Shown: one piece after another, positions 10,780 through 62,896 of the stretch | Layout: every line of letters starts with the position of its first letter | How positions within the stretch are numbered: position 1 is the first letter of the stretch | Assembly (NCBI GenBank): GCA_030710605.1 | Contig: CP092868.1 | Span: 25,760,115 to 25,824,114 of the forward strand | Direction of reading: 5' to 3' | Length of the DNA: 64,000 nucleotides | Source: Cordylochernes scorpioides | Lineage: Eukaryota > Arthropoda > Arachnida > Pseudoscorpiones > Chernetidae | The notes under the pieces: generated by a model | Databases searched by the model: none | The model's input: only the letters and a program-made list of their open reading frames with translations | What the model was told of the DNA's origin: nothing | Translations under genes and position numbers: made by a program

Positions 10780-11165
10780 GATTTAGAATTAAATCACAGG
10801 ATGTAGCAGAGATTCTTTGAATCAGTGTCATACATGAGCCATGAAGGAATGTCTTAAAGTTTTGTTGCCAAGATTTGAGGAGATTTAAATTAAACCACAG
10901 GTTGTACCAGAGATTCTTTAAATCAGTGGCAGATGTGAGCCATGAAGAGGGATGTCTTCATTAAGTTTGATTTCCAAGACTTAAGGAGATTTAGAATTAA
11001 ACCCCAGTAGATAGCACAGCTTCTCTTTGGATCAGTGGCAGAGTTGAGCCATGAAGGAATATCTTAAAGTTTTGTTGCCAAGACTTAAGGAGATTTAGAA
11101 TTAAACCCCAGTAGGTAGCACAGCTTCTCTTAGAATCTGTGGCAGATGTGAGCCATCAAGTGACC
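10780..11165 (+). repeat. Tandem repeat of about 95-120 bp, four units in copy A
   Basis: Each unit carries AGGAGATTTA(A/G)AATTAAA, a TTCTTTGAATCAGTG-like stretch and GTGAGCCAT(G/C)AA. Copy B (53,680-53,965) has about three units. Non-coding. Confidence 0.7.
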
Positions 11166-11689
11166 AATGTTTAGAGGGATAGTGGGATTAGATAGAAAGA
11201 AGACATAGCCAGTTCAGAAACTTCCCTGCCAACACAATGTAAAAGATTGTATCCAAGGTTCCATCTCTACGCCAGCCAGTCAGTAGCAAGGTGGGGTGGG
11301 GGGTTGAAGAAGTCAGAATATGACAGAGGGAGAGAGAAGCTCCATCATCAGATAAGAAGAATGCTTATCTCAAAGGATATTTGTCTGATGACAGTAACAC
11401 AATGTGTTCTTATCCATGTTTATTTCCCGTCTTTGCTTCGTTACCAGCTGTGAGACAGACTGATGATGGCCTCCACTGTTGTGTTCAATGAAACACTCCC
11501 TTGTAACAAGCTGGGTTTGTAACAAACTTCTTTTTTCCTGGGAGAGAATACATCATCTACAGTCGTTTGACTTTACACATTTCATTTTGACTTCACTGGT
11601 TAGTTTCTGCTGGAAAAGGAGGGAACAATGAGAATGTACCTTCATTTCTCTATATAAGAGACACCAAGACGCGCATCTACAGGTACTTC

Positions 11690-11885
11690 CTCGGCGTGGA
11701 ACTGAGGAGTGCAAGAAAACCTTGTCTGGAGGAGGACTCTCTCAAGGTGGGGAAACCTTCCTTGCTGAAGACATTTGTATATATATTCCCCTACACTTTA
11801 TATGCCCTTTTTACTCTTTTATTTTTTCACCTTTTTAAAATTTGATTAAAAGAATCAATAAAACTGTTTAAATTGTCTATATAAT
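11690..11885 (+). mobile_element. Possible LINE 3' end
   Basis: Ends AAAAGAATCAATAAAACTG, then TTTAAATTGTC. The same type of 3' end occurs in the 1,140-1,554 insertion and at 34,436-34,495. No coding frame is identified upstream. The allelic copy is near 54,480-54,690. 11,166-11,689 holds nothing recognised. Confidence 0.35.
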
Positions 11886-12109
11886 AAGAGTCTCCTCCTA
11901 TAAGACCGATAAAATCAAAAAATGATTCGTCCTCATCTAACAGCAGTCTGTTTCTCAGGTGAGGAAAGTTTAAATCAAGAAAGTGACAATAGTAATGTCA
12001 CTAGATACAGTAGAACCTCTCTAAAGGATTACCTAGTTATAGAGTCATCATTCATCAGCTAATAACTCAATAATCCCTTTTTTAAAAATATAATCATCAA
12101 TTAACACAA

Positions 12110-12480
12110 AGCAATAACGCGCCATCTATACATATAAAATGAAAGGATTTTAAAAGCACGAATATTTCTTTTATACATAATAAAAACTTCTACTGCCCTT
12201 ACTGGGATGAGAAGGGTGGAATCTCAGAAATGGTTTTCAAGAAAACTATGGCTCAGAAATGGGTTTCAAGAAAACTATGGGTCAGAAATGGTTTTCAAGA
12301 AAACTATGGGTCAGAAATGGTTTTCAAGAAAACTATGGCAAAACCACTGGGAGGGTTCACCACTGATGAGCCAAACCCTCCCAATATATTTTTTCATCGC
12401 AGTAAGGGTAGTAGAAGTTTGTATTATGTATAAAAGAAACATTCGTGCTTTTAAATCCTTTCATTTTAAATATAATCATC
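12110..12480. mobile_element. Q palindromic MITE with a 29-bp tandem repeat
   Basis: Outer arms CTTCTACTGCCCTTACTG and TCGCAGTAAGGGTAGTAGAAG, and an inner stem GGGAGGG/CCCTCCC around CACTGATGAGCC. At 12,224-12,341 a 29-bp unit (TCAGAAATGGTTTTCAAGAA...) occurs four times; the allelic element at 55,010-55,200 has it once. Confidence 0.65.
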
Positions 12481-12616
12481 AACTTTGCACCATCCAACGC
12501 TGACCTTTTGGACATCAGTACAGAAATAATTTATAAATTTTAATAGAGATGGCACCATGTTTCTTTTTTTACTTTTTTAGGTAGCTAAATTATGGGAGAT
12601 AAAAAAAATATATATA

Positions 12617-12773
12617 CAGTAAAACACCGCTAAAATTAACTGGGGATATAGCGAACTTTTCCTTAAGACCAACCTGATATAATCCCCATTTTTAGTTTAT
12701 AATATAGTAAACCATGGCTATAGTGAACCAAAGGTTTATCCCCATTGGGATTCGCTATAGAGGGGTTTTACTG
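12617..12773. mobile_element. P2 MITE (pogo-like)
   Basis: Termini CAGTAAAACACCGC and CTATAGAGGGGTTTTACTG, with a degenerate palindromic body. Same family at 23,645-23,804, 25,264-25,413 and 55,654-55,810. Confidence 0.7.
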
Positions 12774-12885
12774 TATATTCTACCAAAAATCCAGATAAAA
12801 GAAGTTGTTGAATAAAGGTTCCTTATAGACAGACAGTGGCTGCAATTCTGTGAAGTTGAAGGAAAATGGAAACCACCATGTCCCC

Positions 12886-12985
12886 NNNNNNNNNNNNNNN
12901 NNNNNNNNNNNNNNNNNNNNNNNNNNNNNNNNNNNNNNNNNNNNNNNNNNNNNNNNNNNNNNNNNNNNNNNNNNNNNNNNNNNNN
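12886..12985. other. Assembly gap (100 N)
   Basis: Exactly 100 N, a conventional length for a scaffold gap of unknown size. Homology between copy A and copy B stops here, and the sequence to the right does not continue copy B. Confidence 0.98.
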
Positions 12986-15039
12986 AAAAAAAAAAAAGTT
13001 TTTCTATCACACAGAACCAGGTACACCCGCTTTTCCTTCAAAATAGAATAATAGGGAATAAAATTTCAAAGATACTATGGTCAAACCATCAGAAGAGAGA
13101 TGGGGATGCCTTGGAAAAAAACATTTTTCAAAGATGAAGGTTGAAAGAAGGAAGTTGATCTGACTTAGTAAGAAAAAAGAAAGGCAGAATAAAATGGACA
13201 AAGTACCTGTTTGAAATTTATATGTTAATATTTTGTAATTATTCATATTTTTTTTTAAATATTGTTTTTTTTCTTAGTTATCAAATCATTTTGCAATTGT
13301 AGTTTTTTTTCTTTGTTTTGTTGTGTTCCTTTTTAAGCAATAAAATATATGTAGAACTAAAGGTGTAATATTCAATTCAAGCATATGGAACCAACATCGA
13401 AATCATAGGCTTGTACAACTTTCACACACAGTACCATTAGTGAGATCCTTCCAGTAATGGAGAGAAAAACAAATAAACTTATTACTAACCTTATATTACC
13501 TTTTTTTTTTTAATTTTAACTGTAAACCTATAAAGAATTTTACTCTTCATTTCTGGTTTATGATTGATACAAATACACTTAAAAATAAGAAAGCAGAGAG
13601 TAAATTTTGTTAAGCATATTAAAAAAAAAAATAATTTTTGGTTAACATTCTCCCTCTTAAAAAAAAGAAAAGAAAAGAGAGAAATAAATTTGCTCAAATT
13701 CGCACGCATGCATAAAAAAAAATTCTTGGAAATTTTTCTATATAGGTGTTTGATGTAAATATGAAAAAATATTAATATTATATATATATATTTTTTAAAA
13801 TAATAATAATAATAATAATAAGAGAACAAAAAAAAAAAGCTGAAAAAAAAAATTTGCACAAAAAAACATAATTTATTTACATAATGCCCAAATATAAACT
13901 ACAGAAGAATCTCACTTTGAATAGCGAAAAAAAAAAAAAAACACAAGTAAACAAATGCAGGTACTTTTATAAGATTATATATATATATATATATATTTTA
14001 CTATATAGAGGGAAATAAAAACATTTCTATTATCAACATTTAGAGAGAAAACAAGAAGAAAAAAAAAAAAAGGCTTTCTTTCTTTTTTTCAATTTAAAAC
14101 AAAAATGCAGATGGAGATAAGCATAAAAAAAAAAGAGAAAGAGATCCTTCTGTATTGATATCAAGAAACTAAATTAATGATAATAAATAAATGGGCAAAC
14201 AACAGAAAAAAAAAAAAAGATAAAATGCAATTAAAAAAATAATTTCAAGAATTACAGTCAAACCAAGTCCCTGACAATTCTAAGGAGTTAATAGGAGATA
14301 CCATAGAAGGTACATAGATAATGTATATGGGGTGTACAATATAGGTTAGAGATTTAAAACATCACAAGACCAAATCCAAATAATAACCTTGTTAAAACAA
14401 CAATTGAAATCCTTTACCTACATCCAAACATTGTCTGTCTTGTAGATTTAGGCCCTGGATTTTGCTCTATTCCGGATAGCAGTTATAGCATTAACACTAT
14501 ACATCTCAGATTTCCTAGTATAGGAGGGTACTTTCATTTCAGGCTTATTTGCAGAACATAAAACAAATTCATTGACAATTGGAATCCAAGATTTTAGGTT
14601 GTTGTTATAAGCAAACAAAGGTTGAAACAATTATAATTTTAACAATTAGGTTTTTATAACCCTGTTGCTAATAAAAGAGGCCTGTTATGATTAGAGTTGT
14701 TTTTGCAAAATTTTGCATCAGTTTTAGGAATACACACGCACATGGAGTGAGATAAGCAAGCGCTCTAAACAAACTTTTCCGAACACCTTTTTTTTTTGTT
14801 CCCTGAGAAAGTCTGACGAGTTACCATACAAAATATTGAGGTTGAGATAATAAATTATTCTGCGCTTATTTTTAAATAAAGGAGATGGGAGAACTGCCGC
14901 CTCTGGTTTCAAACAAATAAGAGAAAACATATTAAGTAAAACAGAAAAGATTGGAAGGATTATACAGAGATAACTAATAGAAAACTTTCCAGAATGGTTG
15001 CAAGGTATTTCCACTATGTCTCAAGTGCATTTTTCAACA

Positions 15040-15185
15040 TGCAACCCCCAAACCACATTATTGACTGTATTGACTCATCCAATGATGAGCTCTACTCATC
15101 CCCAGCACAGACCCCATCAAAAGTCTCAAGCTCTACAAGTTTCCTACCTTGACATAATTAAGTGGATATAAGAAAGACTAATAAA
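15040..15185 (+). mobile_element. LINE-D 3' end fragment
   Basis: ACCACATTATTGACTGTATTG, then a degraded PKHIIDCIDSS frame and ATTAAGTGGATATAAGAAAG. One of the few transposon pieces in the region downstream of GNAS. Confidence 0.6.
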
Positions 15186-17461
15186 AAAAGACCTGTATAC
15201 AACAGCAATTCAACTCAAAACCTATGTGTATTTGGTCTAGTGTGATCAGATACAATTTTTCTGGTCAAAACTGGCTTTAAATTCATAATCATTGATGAAC
15301 CAAAAAAAAGTGCCCGAGACAAAGATTTGACTGCATTCTAATACCAAATAGAAAAACATATAATTATTACTAATAAATATTAATAATTTTTTTTTCAAAT
15401 TTTGAAAGCCACACAAACAACAATAAAAAAAAGAGGGATGAATAAGGAAATAATAATAATAAAGAACTACATAGAAAGAAGAAAAAAAAGATAAAATATG
15501 TAAATACATATGCAAATTATTCATCAAAATAGGATGCAATTTTGTAGAAAAACAAACCTCCAGTGGGACCAAATATTTATAATAGAATGAAATAATCTCT
15601 GAAATAAATCATTCAGAGAAAGGACGCTGCTGCCAATATTATGACTTTATACATTTCAAAATGAAAAGTTCTACAAAGAAAAAATCATTTAAAACATTGA
15701 AGTTTTTTTTTTTTACACCTTATAAAAGCCTATCAAATTCGGCGGTTAAAAAAAAAAACTTAAATTTATTTTTACAAAAAAAAAAAAAAAGAAAAGAGTA
15801 TATATATATATATATGATAATTTTTTTTTAAGAGAGAAGACAATAATTTCTTATTTACAAATAATTTCAAAGGGTTTATATATATAATTTTAGCACTACA
15901 AAAAAAAAGGTAAACGAAGAAGAAGAAAAAAAAAGAAAGAATCAACTCAAAAAAAAAAAAAAAAAGATTTACCATAGTCAAAATTGATTAATTTTAAAAA
16001 GTCAAAAGTTGTGAATTCCTCAATCTAAAAATGAAAAAATATATTTGGTAAATACATTATTACAGATAATAATAGTAATCAACACAGTAAATCTGAAACA
16101 TTTTTGAGAAAAAAAAAACACAAAAAGATAAAAATTATATAAACACACCTTTACACTTTATATCTCACACAATGTGAAAGGTATAAATATATTTTCAATA
16201 TATTAATATTTTATATATATATATATATTAATTTTCTTTTTCATATATACGAATAAATCCCTGGTCCCAAAATATAGACTCTCAATAAATATGTTTTTTT
16301 TTTTTGGAGGGAAGTAATATTTCAGAGAAATGAATATTTAAATTTAAAAAATCGAAAAAAAAAAAAAAGTCTACAATTCATTTATCTATGAATATTCAAA
16401 TAAAAAAACTGAAATATTCAAATCTGAAAAAAAAAAAAATTCTAGGATTCATTTATCTATGAATATTCAATAAAAAAACTGGCAACATTGCACATTCAAA
16501 GATAAGAAGCAATAAGAAGAAAAAAAAATTTTTTTTTTTAAAGGCTGGAGATGTTTAGGTGGTATGAAGAAGATATATAAATAGCAGGGAAAAAAAATGC
16601 TCAAAAAATTTCACTCAACACAATAACAAAAGATAAAATTTCATGAAAAGAGTATAATAATGTAGCAAATAGATTTTAGCAGCAAATGTGTTTAGTGCTA
16701 ATGTGCAAGGATTGAAAAAGGGGGGGGGATATAGATTGGGAAGGAATAAAAACAGTAATATAGACAATCTATATCAAAACTACAGAATTGAAAAAAATAA
16801 TAAACAATCCCAAATGTACATACATAAAAAAAAAAACCTTCCCAATAAAGACAGACACAACAACTTTACACAAATTTTTTTTTCCTCTCTCTTTTTTATC
16901 TTTTTTTATAAGAAAAACAAAAAAAAAAGAACAAAGTTTTAAAGAAGAAGAAAGGCAGTGATTGTATTTTTTTTTTTCCTTCATACATCAATTAATAGGA
17001 TAAAAACCATTAAAAAAAAGGTGGGTGAGACACATATTAAAACAAAAATTCCATTTAAATATAGAGGGATTTTAAACTATAGAAACAAGACAACAAAAAA
17101 AGAGAAGGTATAGGAGGAGTTTTATAGATTTATTTAGAGAATGGAATAGGAAATGAATCGAAATACGACCAGAAAAGAAAAAAAAAAAAAAAGCAAATAT
17201 GGTATGAAAAAACTTCTTAATTTCATTACTCCAAGGAATCAGAATTTTTGGTTGAATATAAAAGTCGGGTGTTGAATTAAAGACAGTTGAGAATCAAGGA
17301 GCTTATACTGTCTATAGAGATATTTTTTATAAAGAAGTTCTAATGAAAACAAAAATGTATTTTTTTATTGTCTTAATCACAATACGACCAGAGAAAAAAA
17401 AAAGAAGCACATACAGTCCAACTTTTTAATTTCATCACCCCAAGGGGATCAAAATATTCGG

Positions 17462-17552
17462 ATCTGGCCTGCCATTGAGTAGTGCTCCCAGTCTTGATGA
17501 GACAAAGGCATTCTACTTCACCCAGTGTGGAGATAAGAAAGAAGAAGAAGAG
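17462..17552 (+). mobile_element. Family B 3' fragment
   Basis: Starts GGCCTGCCATTGAGTAGTG and ends GTGTGGAGATAAGAAAG plus AAG repeats. A short 5'-truncated copy. Confidence 0.65.
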
Positions 17553-19234
17553 AATATTCGGTTTAAAATAAAAGCCGGGTGTTGAATTATAGACAGTTGA
17601 AATAAAGTCGCCGTTGAATTAAAGAGGTAAAACTGTCTATATAGATATTTAAGAAGAGATCTACTGAAAACAAAAACATATTTTTTATTGTCTGAATTGC
17701 AATACGACCAGGAAAAAAAAAAAAGATCAAATACAGTCAAACAGGATCAAAATATTTGGTTTAAATAGAAGTCAGGTGTTGAATTATAGACAGTTGAAAT
17801 AAAGTCGCCGTTGAATTAAAAGAGCTTATACATTCTATTATGCAAATCATTATACTGTATTTTCTTCTGTAGAAGGGAGTTGGTGCCTGAAAGCTTAGAG
17901 ATTTAAAAAGGTAAAAGAGATTTTTCCTTGGAGGTTTGATGTTTTTACTTATTTATACTGTCTTTAAGAGAAATATTCAAGACATTTCTACTTAAAACAA
18001 ACAAAAAAAAGGTATTTGTCTTTTCAATACTGCATTTTGTATTATTATGGGGGTTGGTAGAGAAAAAAAAGTACATAAAGAGGGTTGGATTAAGAAGGAT
18101 TGACAAGACCAATATCAAAAAAGATTAAATGAATGGACAAATGAAAGCAACAAACAAGACAAGAATAAAGGAACCGAAAGCTCTAAGAACAGAAGAATTA
18201 TTGCTTGTGGCTCAAAGACTCTTTATCAAATACATATAATCCTCCCTCTCTCACATACAAATACTAAAAAAAAAAAAGATTAAAAAAAAAAAACTAATCA
18301 AGCAACATGCATATACATATATATATTAAAAATTTCTTTTTTAAATATATATTAATATTTTCTTACAAGAATTTTTTTTTCCTCTTAAAGACTTCGCGCG
18401 AAGAGAAGTTAATATATATATTTATATTATAAAAAAAAAAAAAAAAGATACACATTCATGACAATCACCACATTCACAGAAAAAAAAAAAAGCTAATAAT
18501 AAGATAAAAGTTTCTACCTAATTGAAAAAAAGCTAGCAGCTAGAAACTAAAAAAAAAAAAGACCATAAAAAAAAAATTATATTGTAGACAATGAATTGAA
18601 AAAAAAAAAAAAAGTCCATATAATCAAAGTATTAGAAAAAAAAAGTGATATAACAAATTTTAACCTGGACGCATTTTTTTTTTCAAGAAAAAAAAAATTA
18701 TATATATATATAACATAATTAGTCTTTTAAATAATAATCATACTTTTTTTTTTTGAAAAAAGATGAATAATAAATGCAATTCTGCATATTTTTTTCCCCC
18801 TTTCTTTATATATACTATTTAAAAAAATAATAATAAATGAAAATAATATACATATAACAAGGAAAAAAAAAAAAAAAACAAATTGATGCAAAATCTCTCT
18901 TACATACATTACAACAATTTTTCCAATTGTTTATAAATCAAAAATTTTTTTTTTCTCCGAAGAGAGCAAAAAAAAAAAAAAAATTTTTTTTTCTTTAAAT
19001 ATATATTATATATGTATATATATATATATATAAGTAATTTATTTTTTTTTTGGTAAAAAATATATTTTTGTGGGAATATATCGTCAATCCTGCGCGCGTT
19101 GAACCACGCAAGCGGCATATGCGCTGTATTCTGCTGGAGGGTGGAGAAACCTAGCCAACTGAAGATGGGGGGGTAGGTAGGGGGTGGGGAGAGAGAGAGA
19201 GAGAGATATATAAGAGGATGATTGCGCGAGCTCA

Positions 19235-59611
<40,377 letters not shown>

Positions 59612-60395
59612 GACACTCATTTGTAATATAGGCCCAAAATTAGAACCTAAAGATTTGCCTATTTATAATATAAAAGCTAGATTAAAATGTATTACATAAC
59701 TTTTCATTAATATTTTATTACTAAAATAAATGTGTTAAAACATGTTTTTAAGAAATTTAAGATGTTAAAAAATAAATTCTTCGCAAGTTAGACACATAAG
59801 TATCCATTTACGGTTTCACTTAGAAAGGATAAAGGTAGCGCCATCTAGGAACAAGGTAATGTGTTATATAAAAAAATAAAAACAATAATACAAATATATA
59901 TTTTTATAGATTCTAAATTTTAATCAATTAATTTATAAATATTTTCAATATATTAACATTTGGCAAGTTTTGATAACTTTGAATTTTTTTTTTTTTATTT
60001 GTATTTGTAATTTGTTAAAATTCCTATTATTTGAATATTTAAAAATCCCATTTTATTAATTTAATGAATAAGTTATTTGTTTTTAGCTAATATATAGGCC
60101 TACACACATATAAAGGTCACTTCACTTAAAATTTTAATTCATAATATAAAAATAAATATTATTTCGAATATCTGCTTATTTATATTAATAAAATTCTGAA
60201 AATTTAGTTTTTTTTCTAAATATCAAATTTATAATATTTCCTAACAATAATTCTTTAATTTTATATCTGGTCGCGTTGTAATTTGTTATCAAACACAGCC
60301 TTTTAACTTTCATTCTTATCTTTCATTGCCTACTCCCCTTTTGTTAGATAGGAGATCCTTTAAATATAATTTAAAATTTTGAAAAGTATTTTAGA
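59612..60395. promoter_or_regulatory. Putative bidirectional promoter of GNAS and the PBLD-like gene
   Basis: 784 bp separate the divergent start codons, with no repeat family found elsewhere in the window. Both 5' UTRs and both core promoters must begin here unless there are remote non-coding exons. TTTTAG directly before the PBLD ATG resembles a 3' splice site, so an upstream non-coding exon is possible. A CTCF-like core (minus strand TCCTAGATGGCGCTACC, 59,834-59,850) is present. No experimental support. Confidence 0.45.
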
Positions 60396-61283
60396 ATGTC
60401 TAAGAATATAACATTGCCTCTTTTAATTGCAGATGCTTTTACATCAAAGCCTTTCCATGGTAATCCTGCTGCAATATGTCTTGTATCAAATGAATTAGAT
60501 TTAACAGACGAAATTAAACAAAAGATAGCATTTGAAATGAATCTTTCAGAAACAGCCTTTATTACCCTGAAAAAACCAAACGATAAATTCGATTCATCCA
60601 ATGAGTTTAAACTCCAATGGTTTACACCAAAAGAAGAAGTCCCACTTTGTGGACATGCAACCTTAGCATCATCTGTTGTTCTATTTAAATCTATGAAGAA
60701 TACCAATGAAGAATTACACTTTAGTACCTTAAGCGGAGTGTTGAGCGTTAAGGTGGATAAAAATGGATTCCTTTCAATGGATTTCCCTCAAAATGCACCA
60801 AGACCTATTGATGAAAAAAGCAAGCTGAAGAATTTAATAAAAACTGTCATTGGGAATCTGGAATACATTGACTTTCAAGTTTCTGAGAAAGCTAGAAAAT
60901 TAATGGTAAGGCTGAAGGATGATTATAAAAAAGAAGTTTTAGAAAACCTACCAATACCACCAACAGGTGAAATGCTAAAATTTGATTTGGAAGGTCTTAA
61001 AGTAATTGGTGTTATTGTTACCCTGAAAGGAAACAAAGAAAGTGGTTATGATTTCTTTTCAAGATATTTTGCTCCTTGGGTAGGAGTTGCCGAAGATCCT
61101 GTGTGTGGTTCAGCACACACTGTACTAGCACCATATTGGGGCAAGCTACTTGGTAAGCAGAAGATGCTGGCTAACCAATGTTCCAAAAGAAGTGGTGAAG
61201 TACATCTGACCTTGATGGACAATAATCGTATGGTAATTGCTGGTGAAGGAGTTGTTCTGGTTAAAGGAGAAATTAATCTGTAA
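60396..61283 (+). CDS. PBLD: Phenazine-biosynthesis-like (PhzF family) protein, PBLD-like, intronless
   Basis: 295 residues in one exon, close to the about 290 of animal PBLD proteins. The PhzF/diaminopimelate-epimerase-like fold has two similar halves. Visible landmarks: ADAFTSKPFHGNPAA (12-26), NLSETAF (49-55) with Glu52 at the position of the PhzF catalytic glutamate, WFTPKEEVPLCGHATLAS (75-92), and FAPWVGVAEDPVCGSAH (225-241). The animal protein's reaction is not firmly known; isomerase activity is inferred from the bacterial family. It is close in pattern to animal PBLD rather than bacterial PhzF. No stop or frameshift. The lack of introns, when its neighbour has ten, may indicate an old retrocopy or a naturally intronless lineage; no poly(A) remnant or target duplication is seen. 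Confidence 0.92.
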   Translation: MSKNITLPLLIADAFTSKPFHGNPAAICLVSNELDLTDEIKQKIAFEMNLSETAFITLKKPNDKFDSSNEFKLQWFTPKEEVPLCGHATLASSVVLFKSMKNTNEELHFSTLSGVLSVKVDKNGFLSMDFPQNAPRPIDEKSKLKNLIKTVIGNLEYIDFQVSEKARKLMVRLKDDYKKEVLENLPIPPTGEMLKFDLEGLKVIGVIVTLKGNKESGYDFFSRYFAPWVGVAEDPVCGSAHTVLAPYWGKLLGKQKMLANQCSKRSGEVHLTLMDNNRMVIAGEGVVLVKGEINL

Positions 61284-62040
61284 GTAAATAATACTTGTTG
61301 ATATATATTTAGGGATAATTTTATAGTGGATATAAAATTGATAAATTTTAAATTTTCAAATCAAAACCTTTATATTTTTACAAACCAACAAAACCAATGC
61401 TATTTTAAGGAAATTAAAAGCAATAACTTTAAAAATTATAAAGTTTTTAAAAGTAAAAATTTTTTATTTGAAAAAAATGTGTGTAAAAGGCTAAATCAAT
61501 ATATGCTCACATTAACAAATATAACTAGCTTTTTGGTAATTAAAATAATTTTAAGGTTAATGTATGTGAACTTTTATATTTATCATTAAATGGCCTAGCA
61601 CTTCTTTATTAGCTTATTAGCCTAAACTAATTGTAAATGTTTAATCAAACCCTATCGTCTGTTTTATTATTTTTAAATATTCTAAGACTACAAATTTTAT
61701 TTTACTTGACTATAAAAAGTTGAAGGAAGCACAATAGCAATTTTTTATCTTTAATATTTTTCATCCCTTTTTAAATGAAATAATTACTATTGTAATGGTT
61801 AAATAGATAGTATCTTATTATAATCTTATATTATTGTATCTAGATATCAAGTAGATTTATTTGTTTATTCCATTTTTTTAAATTATTTTTGTTAAGTTTG
61901 TTTACTTTTACCTATGTTTGTTGAATTTGAAAATATATATAATCACTTTTTTTTTTTAAAGTTTTAATATGTATTAGTTCTATTCTCTTTATAATTGACA
62001 TTTGGCAAGGATCAATAGTTCTTATATATGAAAATTCCAA
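61284..62040. other. AT-rich flank of the PBLD-like gene
   Basis: 3' UTR and intergenic DNA. An 87-codon open frame at 61,326-61,589 is rich in Asn, Lys and Phe as expected by chance at this base composition. No repeat family recognised. Confidence 0.4.
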
Positions 62041-62041
62041 A

Positions 62042-62530
62042 CTATTATAGAAGTTATGAAAAAGCATCTCCTTATCATGCAACTGAAAGTTTTTCTTCTT
62101 CTTTCTTATCTCCACACTGGGTGAAGTAGAATGCATCTGCCTTTGTCATTAAGACTGGGAGCACTACTCAGTGACTTAGCTCCAAAAGAAATGGCCGCCT
62201 CTGACATGAGGAACAGATGCCATGTGTAGCCGCTCCTAACATGGAGTACAAACGCTGCTCATCCTGTATCTCTGGATTAGGAGCCCTTACAGGGTACTAT
62301 CAGCCGGGCCAGCTGAGCCCAGGTTTTTTAGTGAGCTTGTTACTGCTCCCCCTCCTCCTTTTTCATCCGGGCTTGGGACCGGCAAAGGCGGAGTTTGCTG
62401 ATGGCTTGCGCCATATATCGGAATAAATATCAAATATTCTCGTTGATTTTTAATTATTCCAGAATATTTATTCTGATAGATGGTGCAAACCATCAGCAAC
62501 TTTCAATTACACGATAAGGAGATGTATTTT
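62042..62530. mobile_element. S-type palindromic MITE split by family B
   Basis: Left part AAAGCATCTCCTTATCATGC to 62,086 and right part from 62,395 (GCTGATGGCTTGCGCCATAT) to TACACGATAAGGAGATG. The intact relative is at 62,897-63,022. Confidence 0.65.
62087..62394 (-). mobile_element. Family B retroelement, the only minus-strand copy
   Basis: Plus strand starts CTTCTTCTTTCTTATCTCC and ends CCGGCAAAGGCGGAGTTT. Inserted inside an S-type MITE, downstream of the PBLD-like gene. Confidence 0.8.
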
Positions 62531-62624
62531 TCATAATTTATGTACCTTATGCCAGTACAATATCACATTTGTACTATCTTTTCATATTATAGAAGTGTAT
62601 GATTCTTTTAAAAATTAAACAATT

Positions 62625-62870
62625 TCTACTGCCCTTACTGCAATAGAAAAATTAATGGGAGAGCCTGGCTCATTAGTGGTAAACCCTCTCAGCGGTTTCG
62701 CCAGTTTAATCTACCATACCGCTGTTATGTTGCATTTTTCAATCTTCCTTTTATAGTGATACTGATGATAGACTCTTGGAATGGGTATTTTAGATGAACC
62801 TATGGATATAAGCTTTGAGGACAGTAGAATTACATACAATTATAAATATGGAAAAATAGTACAAATGTGA
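62625..62870. mobile_element. Q-type MITE
   Basis: TCTACTGCCCTTACTGCAAT, AACCCTCTCAGCGGTTTCGC and TTAATCTACCATACCGCTG, the latter shared with 32,400-32,440. Confidence 0.55.
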
Positions 62871-62896
62871 TATTGTACTGGGATAAGGTGCATAAA

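Larger units (their letters stand above)
1..12885. repeat. Copy A of a 13-15 kb duplicated block (probable alternative haplotype of GNAS intron 1)
   Basis: This whole stretch aligns collinearly, same orientation, with 40,658-55,922. Base 1 matches about 40,658 and the last base before the N gap matches about 55,922 (both read CCACCATGTCCCC). The copies differ by scattered substitutions, by insertions present in only one copy (1,140-1,554, 5,563-5,779 and 6,129-6,536 here; 48,030-48,310, 52,098-53,268 and 55,267-55,565 there) and by tandem-repeat copy number. Copy A holds no exon, as expected for intron 1. Because it ends exactly at a gap, I infer an unpurged haplotig; a real segmental duplication is the alternative. 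Confidence 0.9.
12986..19234 (-). other. A-run-rich, transposon-poor DNA beyond the GNAS stop codon (candidate 3' UTR and flank)
   Basis: About 6 kb with dense A-runs on the plus strand (T-runs in GNAS sense), TA repeats and few mobile elements. Only three clear repeats are seen: a LINE-D fragment near 15,040-15,185, a family B fragment at 17,462-17,552, and a MITE-like stretch repeated near 17,220-17,300, 17,400-17,640 and 17,700-17,850 (words such as GTTGAATTAAAGACAGTTGA). The ATG-to-stop frames here are lysine- or phenylalanine-rich noise. TTTATT, a minus-strand AATAAA, lies at about 19,038, some 195 bases past the stop. Whether a long 3' UTR extends through this region is inference. Confidence 0.4.

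Noticed and set aside
1..12885. A second GNAS locus or true segmental duplication
   Set aside because: No exon is in copy A, and homology ends at an assembly gap. An alternative haplotype explains the data more simply, though it is not proven.
13491..18909. Several small open frames rich in Phe, Lys, Asn and Tyr
   Set aside because: They track A-runs and T-runs in AT-rich DNA, with no motif, splice support or homology that I can recognise.
59834..59850. A firm CTCF insulator call
   Set aside because: The AGATGGCGC core also occurs in MITEs elsewhere here (for example 62,960), so a single match in the promoter is weak evidence. It is kept only as a note.
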